Shown here: positions 52,620 to 62,300 of the stretch, piece after piece
How the letters are laid out: each line of letters opens with the position of its first letter
Position numbering within the stretch: the first letter of the stretch is position 1
Source: Capnocytophaga sp. oral taxon 878
GTDB lineage: Bacteria > Bacteroidota > Bacteroidia > Flavobacteriales > Flavobacteriaceae
Direction of reading: 5' to 3'
Assembly (NCBI RefSeq): GCF_002999135.1
Contig: NZ_CP027229.1
Coordinates: 124,001 to 188,000, forward strand
DNA: 64,000 bases
Made by a program: the position numbers and the translations under genes
Notes under the pieces: generated by a model
The model's input: only the letters and a program-made list of their open reading frames with translations
What the model was told of the DNA's origin: nothing
Databases searched by the model: none

Positions 52620-53153
52620 ATGAACTTATATCCTTCTATATCTTCAGAGTTGGAACTGGCAGGAAAACTCATAATTCCTTTGTTAGTTTTTCACTTAATC
52701 GCTTTCGTGGCAAAAAAAGTAGAGAATAAATCTATCTCCTCTCTAATTGAAATCTTATTAGCATTGGGCATAATGGTCTATAATATAGCTGTAGGAATCT
52801 TTTTATTCCGGTGTGTGCGACCAATAATTCCCTATTGGGAGTTAGATCTTATAGAATGGTATCCTGTACCCCTATTTTTTGCGTTTTTCCTTTTAGTTTT
52901 TAACATCCTTTTCTTGCTCATATACAAAAATAAACTCTATAAAAGAGTATTGTTTCTACTGAGTTTAGGATTGCTGTTATTTACGCTCTATGAGTTTGTA
53001 GTTACCGAACCTTTTAAGCAGCAAGATGGAGCCGAATTCGTATTAGATAAAACTCTTTTAGAACACGCTCCACTACTAAATTTTATAATTAATATAGCAG
53101 TAAGTTTGAGTTTTATACTATTTATTATATTCAAAAGAAAATCAAAACTATGA
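52620..53153 (+). CDS. Multi-helix membrane protein of unknown function
   Basis: The 177-residue protein has about five hydrophobic segments (near 14-30, 43-62, 78-98, 104-124, 150-168). No conserved motif recognised. It overlaps the next gene by 4 bp, so the pair is coupled. Confidence 0.55.
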   Translation: MNLYPSISSELELAGKLIIPLLVFHLIAFVAKKVENKSISSLIEILLALGIMVYNIAVGIFLFRCVRPIIPYWELDLIEWYPVPLFFAFFLLVFNILFLLIYKNKLYKRVLFLLSLGLLLFTLYEFVVTEPFKQQDGAEFVLDKTLLEHAPLLNFIINIAVSLSFILFIIFKRKSKL

Positions 53154-53653
53154 AAAACACCCTTTGGCTTTATAAAAATCCTTATCAGATAGAAATAACA
53201 GAAAAAGCATCATACCCTCCTCAAATAGCAGTTTATCTCTATGAGGCTGAAGAAGAACTTAACCATATATTACTCTCAGGGGCAGGCACAGCCAATGCCA
53301 TCAGTCAGAAAAATACACTTCTAAATCACGACCAACTTCTGGTAGCCTGTGGCAATGAGGTATTTTGTCTTCTCTTGCCTACATTAGAACTCCTTTGGCA
53401 TACGCAGGTCGATATGGCTACTTGCTTTGAGATAGCCCCTTATCAAGACGATTACATTACCCACGGCGAGGTCGAGATATCACGTCTTAACAAGCAAGGC
53501 AAAATCCTCTGGCAGTTCAGTGGGAAAGATATTTTCGTTTCACCCACAGAGCGCACCCCCTCTTTTACCCTCACCCCCAAAGGAATTCACCTCATTGATT
53601 TCAATTATCACGAATATCACATTGATTTCAACGGAAAAGTAACCAACTCATAA
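53150..53653 (+). CDS. Beta-rich unknown protein
   Basis: The 167-residue soluble protein has beta-propeller-like blade repeats (LLVACGNEVFCLLLPTLELL, ISRLNKQGKILWQFSGKDIF, IHLIDFNYHEYHIDFNGKV). It overlaps the preceding gene by 4 bp and is the last gene of the accessory run. No family name can be given. Confidence 0.55.
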   Translation: MKNTLWLYKNPYQIEITEKASYPPQIAVYLYEAEEELNHILLSGAGTANAISQKNTLLNHDQLLVACGNEVFCLLLPTLELLWHTQVDMATCFEIAPYQDDYITHGEVEISRLNKQGKILWQFSGKDIFVSPTERTPSFTLTPKGIHLIDFNYHEYHIDFNGKVTNS

Positions 53654-53689
53654 TAACTATTCACTAATTGAAATGTGAAATTCTCATCC

Positions 53690-53975
53690 ATATCTCATTT
53701 TTATTGCCAATACTTCAAAAGGCTATCACTTCTATTTTGTTTTTAGCTTAAAAATGTAATTTCTTAATAATCAATATGTTTTATACTTATTCTTGCCCTA
53801 AGCAGCTTATAGCTATACCTTAGGATGAACGAACTTATAACGAAGGATAAACGAACTATAAACGAAGGATAACCCTTACTTTGCTGGGTATCAGCTACAT
53901 CATACCGCAAACTTCTCATTGCGAAAAACACAACAAAATCCCCAAACCATTGCATTATTCTCATTACACCTCAGC
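53690..53975 (-). repeat. Dispersed intergenic repeat, copy E (reverse orientation)
   Basis: It fills the 391-bp gap 53654-54044. Read on the minus strand the order matches copy C: GGGGATTTTGTTGTG and TTTCGCAATGAGA (about 53910-53945), four 11-bp units at 53830-53873, then GATTATTAAGAAATTAC and TTTGAAGTATTGGCAATAAA (about 53697-53780). Minus-strand ORFs crossing it appear spurious. Confidence 0.75.
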
Positions 53976-53985
53976 TCCTTATAAA

Positions 53986-54015
53986 TTGCCAATTTCCAAA
54001 TTATTTGTACTTTTG
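53986..54015 (+). promoter_or_regulatory. Promoter of dgt
   Basis: TTG (53986-53988), a 19-nt spacer and TACTTTTG (54008-54015), 29 nt before the ATG. Confidence 0.78.
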
Positions 54016-54044
54016 CACATCCAATACTATGTAAATAAAAAAAT

Positions 54045-55379
54045 ATGATCTGGGAAAAATTATTATCTCTTAATAAATACGGCGATATTACACCACGACC
54101 TCGCCTCAATGAGGACGAAACACGCCTAAGCTTTGATATGGATTATGACCGAGTGGTCTTCTCCAGTGCCTTCCGCAGTTTGCAGGACAAAACACAAGTA
54201 ATTCCCCTCTCCAAAACAGGTTTCGTACATACCCGCCTCACCCATAGTATCGAGGTGTCAGTCGTAGGCCGAAGTTTGGGGCGCTCCATAGGCAAGCACC
54301 TCCTCACCAAATACCCATACTTGCGCGAATTAGGCTACCAAACAAACGATTTCGGCGCAATAGTAGCCGCAGCCGCAGTAGCCCATGATATCGGCAACCC
54401 TCCTTTTGGGCATAGCGGCGAGAAAGCCATAGGCGAGTTCTTTCAGTTCAAAAAAGGAACAGCCATCAAGCACCTCCTTACCGATGCCCAGTATGCCGAC
54501 CTATGTAATTTCGAAGGTAACGCTAACGGCTTCCGTATACTCAATGAAACTCGCTTAGGGGTAGAAGGAGGTTTGCGCCTCACTTACGCCACCTTGGGCG
54601 CTTTCACCAAGTACCCCAAAGAATCACTGCCCATACGCCCTACCGATAGGATTGCCGATAAAAAATACGGATTCTTTCAAGGCGATAAAGATTTCTTTAA
54701 AGAAGTAGCCGAAACTTTAGGGTTAAAAAATAATAGTACCGCTGGCGAGCTGCGGTATGCACGCCATCCATTAGCATTCTTAGTCGAGGCAGCCGATGAT
54801 ATCTGCTATACCATTATCGATTTTGAAGATGGTATTAATTTAGGACTCATTAGCGAAGATGTAGCCTTAGAATATATGGGAGGCATCATTACCGATCGTA
54901 TCAACACCGATAAATACACCCGCTTGCAAACCAAAGAGGAACGCATAGCCTACCTACGTGCCGTAGCCATAAACGCTTTGGTACAAGATGCCACCGATAT
55001 ATTTGTACAGAATGAGCAAGCCATACTCGCAGGTGAGTTCCACCAATCCCTATTACATAATAGTAAATACCGCCACCAAATTAAAGATGTGATCGATTGC
55101 AGCGTCCAGAATATCTATCAATCCGATGAGGTAGTCGAAAAAGAAGTCTCAGGCTATGTCATTTTACAGCACTTGTTAGACATATTTTTTACCGCAATCA
55201 TCAATCAAGAAAACGGACGAGAAACCTCCTTCGACCGACTTTTACTTAAAAAGTTACCCGAAAAATACCGCAAAGAAGGCTCATTATACAACAAAGTGAT
55301 GGGCATTACCTGCTACATAGCCAGCCTAACCGATAGTAATGCGGTCGAATTACACCTAAAAACAGCAAGTAGGGCATAA
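54045..55379 (+). CDS. dgt: dGTP triphosphohydrolase-like HD protein
   Basis: Hydrolyses dGTP (and in relatives other dNTPs) to the nucleoside and triphosphate. Of 444 residues, the opening WEKLLSLNKYGD, RTRLTHS-type VHTRLTHSIEVSVVGRSLGR and the HD motif VAHDIGNPPFGHSGEKAI are diagnostic, with the later acidic EAADDICYTIIDFEDGI containing the fourth metal ligand. It has its own consensus promoter. Length is normal. Confidence 0.92.
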   Translation: MIWEKLLSLNKYGDITPRPRLNEDETRLSFDMDYDRVVFSSAFRSLQDKTQVIPLSKTGFVHTRLTHSIEVSVVGRSLGRSIGKHLLTKYPYLRELGYQTNDFGAIVAAAAVAHDIGNPPFGHSGEKAIGEFFQFKKGTAIKHLLTDAQYADLCNFEGNANGFRILNETRLGVEGGLRLTYATLGAFTKYPKESLPIRPTDRIADKKYGFFQGDKDFFKEVAETLGLKNNSTAGELRYARHPLAFLVEAADDICYTIIDFEDGINLGLISEDVALEYMGGIITDRINTDKYTRLQTKEERIAYLRAVAINALVQDATDIFVQNEQAILAGEFHQSLLHNSKYRHQIKDVIDCSVQNIYQSDEVVEKEVSGYVILQHLLDIFFTAIINQENGRETSFDRLLLKKLPEKYRKEGSLYNKVMGITCYIASLTDSNAVELHLKTASRA

Positions 55380-55461
55380 AAAAAGTTATCATATAAATTA
55401 CTGATTATCAGTAATGGTTGCAAAAAAGTGCAAAAAAAATGAAAAAAAGTTGCCGAAAAAT

Positions 55462-55491
55462 TTGCAGGTTATGAAAATAGTTGTACCTTTG
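55462..55491 (+). promoter_or_regulatory. Promoter of tRNA-Asp
   Basis: TTG (55462-55464), a 19-nt spacer and TACCTTTG (55484-55491), 47 nt before the tRNA. Confidence 0.75.
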
Positions 55492-55538
55492 CACCCGCAA
55501 TGAAGAAATGAATTGCACAGTTTACTGATAAAAAATGA

Positions 55539-55612
55539 GGTCTGGTAGTTCAGTTGGTTAGAATACATGCCTGTCACGCATGGGGTCGCGGGTTCGAGTC
55601 CCGTCCAGACCG
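55539..55612 (+). tRNA. tRNA-Asp (GTC)
   Basis: 74 nt. Acceptor GGTCTGG pairs with CCAGACC (55605-55611), discriminator G. The anticodon loop CTGTCAC gives GTC (55573-55575). T-arm GGTTCGAGTC. CCA is not encoded. Confidence 0.96.
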
Positions 55613-55639
55613 CTTCATAAGATTTAGTTGTGTTGTTTT

Positions 55640-55712
55640 GTGTAAATATTTTTACACGGGTTTATAGTAAACCAATGAAAGCTTTCCTTTGTTAAGGAGA
55701 GCTTTTCTTATT
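55640..55712 (+). terminator. Hairpins downstream of tRNA-Asp
   Basis: Two stems: GTGTAAA/TTTACAC (55640-55657) and AAAGCTTTCCTT/AAGGAGAGCTTT (55678-55705) with a 4-nt loop, one G.T pair and a T-rich tail. The second is the likely terminator. Confidence 0.7.
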
Positions 55713-55801
55713 TTATACCTCTTCTTATAATTATCTCTATCTTCTACAAAAAAAATCTTCTATAATCATTAATATTTAATCAAATTGCTGTTTTTACAAA
55801 T

Positions 55802-55831
55802 TTGCTATTTTATAAATTATTTGTACCTTTG
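55802..55831 (+). promoter_or_regulatory. Promoter of purC
   Basis: TTG (55802-55804), a 19-nt spacer and TACCTTTG (55824-55831), 32 nt before the ATG. Confidence 0.78.
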
Positions 55832-55863
55832 CCCCGAGAAAAGAATATAAAACTTTTACGAAG

Positions 55864-56817
55864 ATGAATACCATAACAAAAACAAACTTTAAATTCCCTA
55901 AACAACAATCTTTTTACAAAGGGAAAGTACGTGATGTGTATCAGCTTAAAGATGATACACTCATTATGATTGCTACCGACCGTATTTCGGCTTTCGATGC
56001 TATCCTTCCTAAAGGAATTCCGTATAAAGGGCAGATATTGAACCAAATGGCTGTGAGCTTTTTACAACAAACCGAAGATATTGTACCTAATTGGCTTATC
56101 GCTACCCCCGATCCTAACGTATCAATAGGCCAAGTGTGCGAACCTATAAAAGTAGAAATGGTAATCCGAGGCTATCTCGCAGGGCACGCAGCACGCTTGT
56201 ATAAAGATGGTAAGCGTATGTTGTCAGGGGTAGCCCTCCCCGAAGGATTACGCCAAAACGATATTTTCCCTCAGCATCCTATTATTACTCCTGCTACTAA
56301 GGCCGAACAAGGATTACATGATGAGGATATTTCACGTGAGGATATTATCCGCCAAGGCATAGTAAGTGAAGCCGATTACCGCTTGATGGAAAAATACACC
56401 TACGCCCTATTTGCACGAGGTACTGAAATAGCAGCCAAACACGGACTCATTTTAGTCGATACCAAATACGAATTTGGTAAAACTCGTGATGGCGAGATTG
56501 TACTTATTGATGAAATTCATACCCCCGATTCTTCTCGATATTTTTATAAAGAAGGTTATGAAGAACGCCAAGAAAATGGCGAACCTCAAATACAACTTTC
56601 AAAAGAATTTGTACGCCAGTGGCTCATTTCTCAAGGATTTCAAGGCGAAAAAGGACAAAAAATACCAGCAATGACTGATGAGTATGTACAATCAGTGTCC
56701 GATCGTTATATCGAACTTTATGAGCACATTATGGGTGAGAAGTTTATCCCTGCCGATACTACCGATATAGCACATCGAATAGAAGAAAATGTACTACGCT
56801 TCTTGCAAAACCAATAA
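55864..56817 (+). CDS. purC: Phosphoribosylaminoimidazole-succinocarboxamide synthase
   Basis: SAICAR synthetase of purine biosynthesis. The 317-residue protein is the longer form common in Bacteroidota and yeast: [60 protein letters not shown] and [17 protein letters not shown] are conserved. Own promoter and strong terminator, so monocistronic. Confidence 0.96.
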   Translation: MNTITKTNFKFPKQQSFYKGKVRDVYQLKDDTLIMIATDRISAFDAILPKGIPYKGQILNQMAVSFLQQTEDIVPNWLIATPDPNVSIGQVCEPIKVEMVIRGYLAGHAARLYKDGKRMLSGVALPEGLRQNDIFPQHPIITPATKAEQGLHDEDISREDIIRQGIVSEADYRLMEKYTYALFARGTEIAAKHGLILVDTKYEFGKTRDGEIVLIDEIHTPDSSRYFYKEGYEERQENGEPQIQLSKEFVRQWLISQGFQGEKGQKIPAMTDEYVQSVSDRYIELYEHIMGEKFIPADTTDIAHRIEENVLRFLQNQ

Positions 56818-56847
56818 AATTATCTGATACAGATAATACAGATTACG

Positions 56848-56881
56848 CTTTGCCAAAGTTTTATACTTTGGCAAAGTTTTT
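56848..56881 (+). terminator. Intrinsic terminator of purC
   Basis: 12-bp perfect stem CTTTGCCAAAGT/ACTTTGGCAAAG with a 5-nt loop and a T5 tail. Confidence 0.9.
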
Positions 56882-56943
56882 CTGATAAGTCTGATGAGTT
56901 AGACTTTTTTGTCTAAAAGTACAAGAACTACAAAAAAAGAACA

Positions 56944-58068
56944 GTGAATCACGACGTATATATTTCATTAGGAAGTAATTTAGGGAATCGCAAAGCCTAC
57001 TTGCAACAGGCCATTGAAGGAATTGCTATGCGGGTAGGCACTATTGTTGATATTGCCCCTATTTATGAAACACCTTCGTGGGGCTTTGCCGGTGAGGCTT
57101 TCCTGAACACTTGCTTGCTCTCTCGCACCTACTTGTCACCAGATGAGGTAATGGCACAACTCTTGCAAATAGAACATGAATTAGGCCGAGAGCGAACCCC
57201 TTCTAAGGGCTATCAATCACGTACTATCGATCTTGATATATTGTTTTATGATGATAGAATTATCAATACTGAACTCCTTACAGTACCTCATCCTTTGTTG
57301 CATCGTCGCAAATTTGTACTCAAGCCTTTAGCAGCTATTGATGAACATAAAGAGCACCCTATATTAAAAAAAACAGTAGCAGAGTTACTGCGCACTACTG
57401 ATGATACATCGCCTGTACAACGCCTTACCGACCAGTTGTCATTCCCAGCACAAAAATCACCTTTTTTGCACTATAAGTACATCGCTATTGAAGGTAATAT
57501 AGGCTCAGGAAAAACAACATTAGCTACCAAAATAGCTGAAGATTTTAATGCTAAGCTCATATTAGAGCAGTTTTCAGATAATCCATTCTTACCTAAATTC
57601 TACGAAAATCCTAAACAATATGGTTTTACATTAGAAATGTCTTTTCTTACAGAGCGTTACCAGCAAATGCGTGATCAGCTAGCACAAATGGATTTGTTTA
57701 AGGAATTTGTAGTGTCAGATTATGATATATTTAAATCACTCATCTTCTCTAAGATAACGCTTACCGATGATGAGTTTGTATTGTATAGGAAGCTTTTTTA
57801 TATACTGTATAACCAGATTATTAAGCCCGATTTGTATGTGTTTTTATACCAAAATACCGATCGCCTTATCGAAAATATCAAGAAGCGAGGTAGAGATTAT
57901 GAACAAAATATATCCCCCGATTACTTAAAAAAAATACATTACGGATATTTGGATTTTATTCAAAAAAACACAGCTATTAACTCACTTATTATTGATGTTA
58001 CAGATCTTGATTTTGTCAAGTATTACACACACTATGACTTTATTATTGAAAAAATAAGAGAAAATTAA
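56944..58068 (+). CDS. folK: FolK (HPPK) fused to a deoxynucleoside kinase
   Basis: The 374-residue two-domain protein starts at GTG. The N-terminal ~160 residues are HPPK, the pyrophosphokinase of folate synthesis: VYISLGSNLGNRKAYLQQAI, IYETPSWGF, ELGRERTPSKGYQSRTIDLD and VPHPLLHRRKFVLKPL. From about residue 178 a P-loop deoxynucleoside kinase follows: IAIEGNIGSGKTTLATKIA, ERYQQMRDQL, SDYDIFKSL, KKRGRDYEQNI. Both active sites look complete. The fusion links folate and dNTP salvage and is known in Bacteroidota. It is 9 nt before aroG-CM. Confidence 0.92.
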   Translation: MNHDVYISLGSNLGNRKAYLQQAIEGIAMRVGTIVDIAPIYETPSWGFAGEAFLNTCLLSRTYLSPDEVMAQLLQIEHELGRERTPSKGYQSRTIDLDILFYDDRIINTELLTVPHPLLHRRKFVLKPLAAIDEHKEHPILKKTVAELLRTTDDTSPVQRLTDQLSFPAQKSPFLHYKYIAIEGNIGSGKTTLATKIAEDFNAKLILEQFSDNPFLPKFYENPKQYGFTLEMSFLTERYQQMRDQLAQMDLFKEFVVSDYDIFKSLIFSKITLTDDEFVLYRKLFYILYNQIIKPDLYVFLYQNTDRLIENIKKRGRDYEQNISPDYLKKIHYGYLDFIQKNTAINSLIIDVTDLDFVKYYTHYDFIIEKIREN

Positions 58069-58077
58069 TCAATTACA

Positions 58078-59157
58078 ATGGAAATAACAAAAGAAAACCG
58101 CCAGTGGTTAGATAATTTAAACCTAAACCATCCAGTAGTAATAGCAGGACCTTGCAGTGCCGAAACTGAAGAACAAGTATTAAAAATAGCTCATAGTCTC
58201 AAAGATACTGATGTCTCTTTCTTTCGTGCAGGCATCTGGAAACCACGTACTCGCCCTGGTATGTTTGAAGGAGTAGGAGCTTTAGGATTAAAGTGGTTGC
58301 AACGTGTAAAAGAAGAAACAGGACTTAAAACAGCTACAGAAGTAGCAAATAAAGACCACGTGAAACTTGCCTTAGAACATAATATCGATATGTTGTGGAT
58401 AGGAGCACGCTCTACCGTGAGTCCCTTTATTATTCAGGAAATAGCCGATGAGCTCAAAGATACCGATAAAATTATATTAGTAAAGAATCCAGTGAACCCC
58501 GATCTCCCATTGTGGATAGGAGCATTGGAACGCCTGCAACGAGCTAATATTAAGAACTTAGGGGTAATACACCGAGGGTTCTCTACCTATGAGAAAACCA
58601 AATACCGTAATATACCCGAATGGCAATTAGTGATAGAACTACAAAATAAGTTTCCTAACTTACCTCTCATTTGCGATCCATCACATATTACAGGGAAGCG
58701 TGATTTAATATTTGATGTATCACAAACAGCTCTTGACCTCAATTTTGACGGTTTAATGATTGAAACCCACTGTAATCCTGATGCAGCTTGGAGCGATGCA
58801 GCTCAGCAAATTACCCCTGAACGCCTTGTACAGATAATGAATGACTTGCGAATTAGAAAGACTTCCATTTCTGAAGAAGATTATGTAAGTCAGTTAGGCC
58901 ATTTTCGCTCTCATATTGATGTATTAGATGACCAACTTCTGGATTTACTTAAAAAACGTATGGAAATAGCCGATGCAATAGGCTTGCTAAAAAAAGCTAA
59001 TAATGTAGCTATCCTCCAAAACCAACGTTGGCATGAAATACTTGGTAAGATGATATTAGAAGGTGAACAGCGTAACCTCAGTGAAGATTTAATTATTCAG
59101 GTGTTTAAAGCTATTCATCAAGAGTCTATTAATAGGCAAGAACGAGTTGTAAGATAA
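58078..59157 (+). CDS. Bifunctional DAHP synthase / chorismate mutase
   Basis: The 359-residue fusion catalyses the first step of the shikimate pathway and the first step towards Phe/Tyr. Domain 1 (about 1-260) is a type I-beta DAHP synthase (VVIAGPCSAETEEQ, IWKPRTRPGMFEGVG, TATEVANKDHV, LICDPSHITGKR). Domain 2 (about 275-355) is an AroQ chorismate mutase (HIDVLDDQLLDLLKKRMEIA, AIHQESINRQ). It follows the folK fusion by 9 nt. The regulatory potential of the CM domain is family knowledge. Confidence 0.95.
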   Translation: MEITKENRQWLDNLNLNHPVVIAGPCSAETEEQVLKIAHSLKDTDVSFFRAGIWKPRTRPGMFEGVGALGLKWLQRVKEETGLKTATEVANKDHVKLALEHNIDMLWIGARSTVSPFIIQEIADELKDTDKIILVKNPVNPDLPLWIGALERLQRANIKNLGVIHRGFSTYEKTKYRNIPEWQLVIELQNKFPNLPLICDPSHITGKRDLIFDVSQTALDLNFDGLMIETHCNPDAAWSDAAQQITPERLVQIMNDLRIRKTSISEEDYVSQLGHFRSHIDVLDDQLLDLLKKRMEIADAIGLLKKANNVAILQNQRWHEILGKMILEGEQRNLSEDLIIQVFKAIHQESINRQERVVR

Positions 59158-59262
59158 TGATATCTATTAACTTTAAAATATCTTTTAACTCTTGTCTCTT
59201 TCCAAGTAGTTATGATTTTTGATAAAAGGAAGAAGATAAGGTAGAGCAATAAATAAAGAAAT

Positions 59263-59301
59263 GGCTCCTAAGTATAGTTTTAATTACTTTACTATGGAGC
59301 C
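59263..59301. terminator. Hairpin overlapping the tamB stop codon
   Basis: GGCTCC (59263-59268) pairs with GGAGCC (59296-59301), with four further pairs inside (TACT/AGTA) after an internal mismatch. T-rich sequence flanks both sides, and it includes the tamB TAA; a likely shared terminator with the convergent aroG-CM gene. Confidence 0.65.
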
Positions 59302-62300
59302 ACCTTTTTTAAATATTTTCTGCATCAATCCTTTAAAAGTATTAAAATCTACAGTATAGGTAAGTCCTACCCCTTGGGCATAACCTATGCGGTCAAGCAT
59401 ATATTGTTGCCACTCATTTTCACGATTAAATATTTTAGCGGTTAAACTTCCATCAGCATTTAGGCGGAATTGAACCTCTACATTACCTGCTACAGCAGTA
59501 CGACTCACACCTCCTACAGGTATTCCTACTTTAGCATTTACACTTGCCCATTCAGTAATTTGGGTCGATACAGTAAAGCCTAAGCGGTCACTATTAATAT
59601 CCGATGACCCATCATTAATACCTGCCTCGTATGATACTCCCAAATTCAGTTTATTATCTTCATCCGATAATAATTGGTTAAACAAGCCAGCTGCAGTCTC
59701 AAAAAGGTTATAGGCAAGTAAGCGGTTATCAGTATTCTTTTCACTCATAAATGAGCCTTGTGCTAAAAGTGAGAAAGCTTGTAACTGTTTACGGTCTTGA
59801 TCTTCAAGTTTATAGTTTAGCTCCGATACTAAACTTGGACTACTATCAGGGAAGGTAATATCAAACAATGTTTCAGGGTGCATCAGCTCACCTTCCAGCT
59901 TAATAATTACTTGAGTATTTACTTTGCGGTTATATTGGTTGCTTTCTAGTAGTGTGCTCGGGTTAGCACTAAGGTTATAAGCAGCTTTCAGGTCTCGCAA
60001 TGTAGCTTTTAAAGGGTCACCACTCCAAGAAATAGAGCCTCCTGGCAATACATTGAATCGCTTATCAATGAAGTTTTCATACTTGAAGTTATAAAATCCC
60101 GAATAAGTAATAAAGTCACCCCACATATTAAATTTCCCATTAGTGTTAATTTCAATAAGCAGAGTGCCAGCTCCACGCCCTACAAGGTTGCTACCAGTTT
60201 TCTTATCCATCACTATTTCTACTTCAGCAGTAGGCAGTATGTCTAATTCAAAGTTTAGTTCTAATCCCTTAATCGACTCTAAATCTCTTTGTACTTTTAC
60301 TTTTTTATCACCTTTTTCTACAAAGGTAATAAATGAGTCATCTCCTACACTTTCTCCATCACTAAGAGGTATTTTAAAGGAAGTTCCTTCTTCAGTTTTA
60401 GCATTTACACTAATAGCAATTTCATCCAAAGCTCCTTTAATACTAGCCTTTCCTTGCATAAAAGCAGTACCATAAAAAAGGGCATCATCTGTATACGGTG
60501 TGTTTAGTACCATAAACCGCTTGCCTAGCGTTTGTAGGCGGAGGTCTAAGAACCAATCCAATAATTTATTATGCCTAATAGTACCATTTAAAGAGGCCTG
60601 TGTTTTATAATCGGTATCAGTAAGAGTCCAATTATTAATGTCAAAAGTTTTATTATTTACCTTTATGCGGGCTCCTTCATTAATATCAGTGTTCAGTTTT
60701 AGGTAGCTAATACCCGCTCCTGCTTTATGAAGTGTCAGTTCACCATCCATTAGTGGGTCGCTTACACTACCTTGTATATTCACAATCCCACTCATTGTGC
60801 CTCGTAAATCATAGAAAATACCTTCCACAAAAGGATTGAAAGGTGATAGAGCAAAATCTTGAAAATAAGCCTTAAGGTCAAGTAAGGTCCCTTTTTTCTT
60901 ATCTAAGTTTATCTTTCCCCGCGTAGCAAAACCTAATGACCGCCCGTTAGAGAAAAATGCTGCAACATCAAATGACGATAAGTCGTTATTCCCAAAAATA
61001 CTCATCTCCAAGTCACCATAATCATAACCATTTAGCTTGAAATACTGCACAAATAAGTCAGCCGAAGGATAATACAAATTTCCTTTTTGGGTAAGTGATA
61101 CATTCCCATTAAGTGTGCCTGTAAGGTTCAGTCCTTTCATTTCAGGCATAACCTTATCCAGCGCTACGTTATGGGCTACCAAATGCAAATTTTTGTAATT
61201 GTCAGTAGTAATAAGCCCACTAAGGTTCATATATTGGTTTTGGTGAGCCATTTTAAAGTTGCTTATCTTCAAACTATCCGCAGTGCGGTTTAGTACAATT
61301 TTATTGTACTCATTCATAGCATTTTCACGATTGATGTACCACTGATTGCCTTTAAAATCAATAAGAGATTTTTTAATACCTATGATTGATTCTTGTTTCT
61401 TGTTCAGTGTATGGTAAAAGTTAAGCTCATAATTGTCTTTAGCTGTTTCTCCTCCTCTAAATTCTGTACGGAAGAAAAGGGTATCTTTAATGGTTGTATT
61501 AATCAGGTTAAAATCGTGAATAGCATATACGCCTAAGTCTGCTTTTTTAACCTCTAAGAAGGTGTTGTATAAGGGGTTTTTATTATCTATCTCAAGGCTA
61601 AGGCTATCAATCTGATTGCTATAAGCGTTCACACTCGGTGATTTCATTTGTAGTTTGAAGCTTCCTTTTCCTGCATCAATATTCCCATTGATAAAGGTAT
61701 TGCTGCCTATTTTCACTTGTGGTACAAAAACTTCTACTATTTTATTGTAAATGTTAAAGTGAAAATCTACATACTGGTTAGGCTCTATTTTATAAGGATT
61801 GTAATGAGTATAGATGCTACCTACCGCATTCTGCAATACTTTCTTTATTTCAGTAAGTTTAAATTTTCCTCCTACTTTCCCACTAATAATATCAGGCGAA
61901 TTGATACTTATTTCCTTCACCCCATCATTAAGGGTCGATGTTATTTCAAAATCCTTAAAATTAAAATTACCCGCCGAGTTGATATAATTAGTGTTTTTAA
62001 AGGCTATTTTTCCTACTATATCATTTAACTGGTTCCCCGAAATGTCTATAACCATCTTTCCACAGAACTGCGAGATAGAATCTAGCTCCATAAACTTCAA
62101 GGCGTGTAAGTCTGCTATCGCTATATCAGCTTGGAAATCAAATTTATTACTTTTCCCCGATAGATCGGCAAGCCCATCAAATTTCATAGTAAGATTAGGA
62201 TCACGTGCATCTATTTTACCGTTGAATACTTGTTGCTTTAGCTCACCATTTACCCCAATGCGTTTATAGTTATAACCATTGTAACCAACCGAATGGATAT

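Noticed and set aside
53764..54109. Minus-strand ORFs of 66 and 69 residues upstream of dgt
   Set aside because: They are read through the 11-bp array and its flanks and run into the dgt promoter; no recognisable protein.
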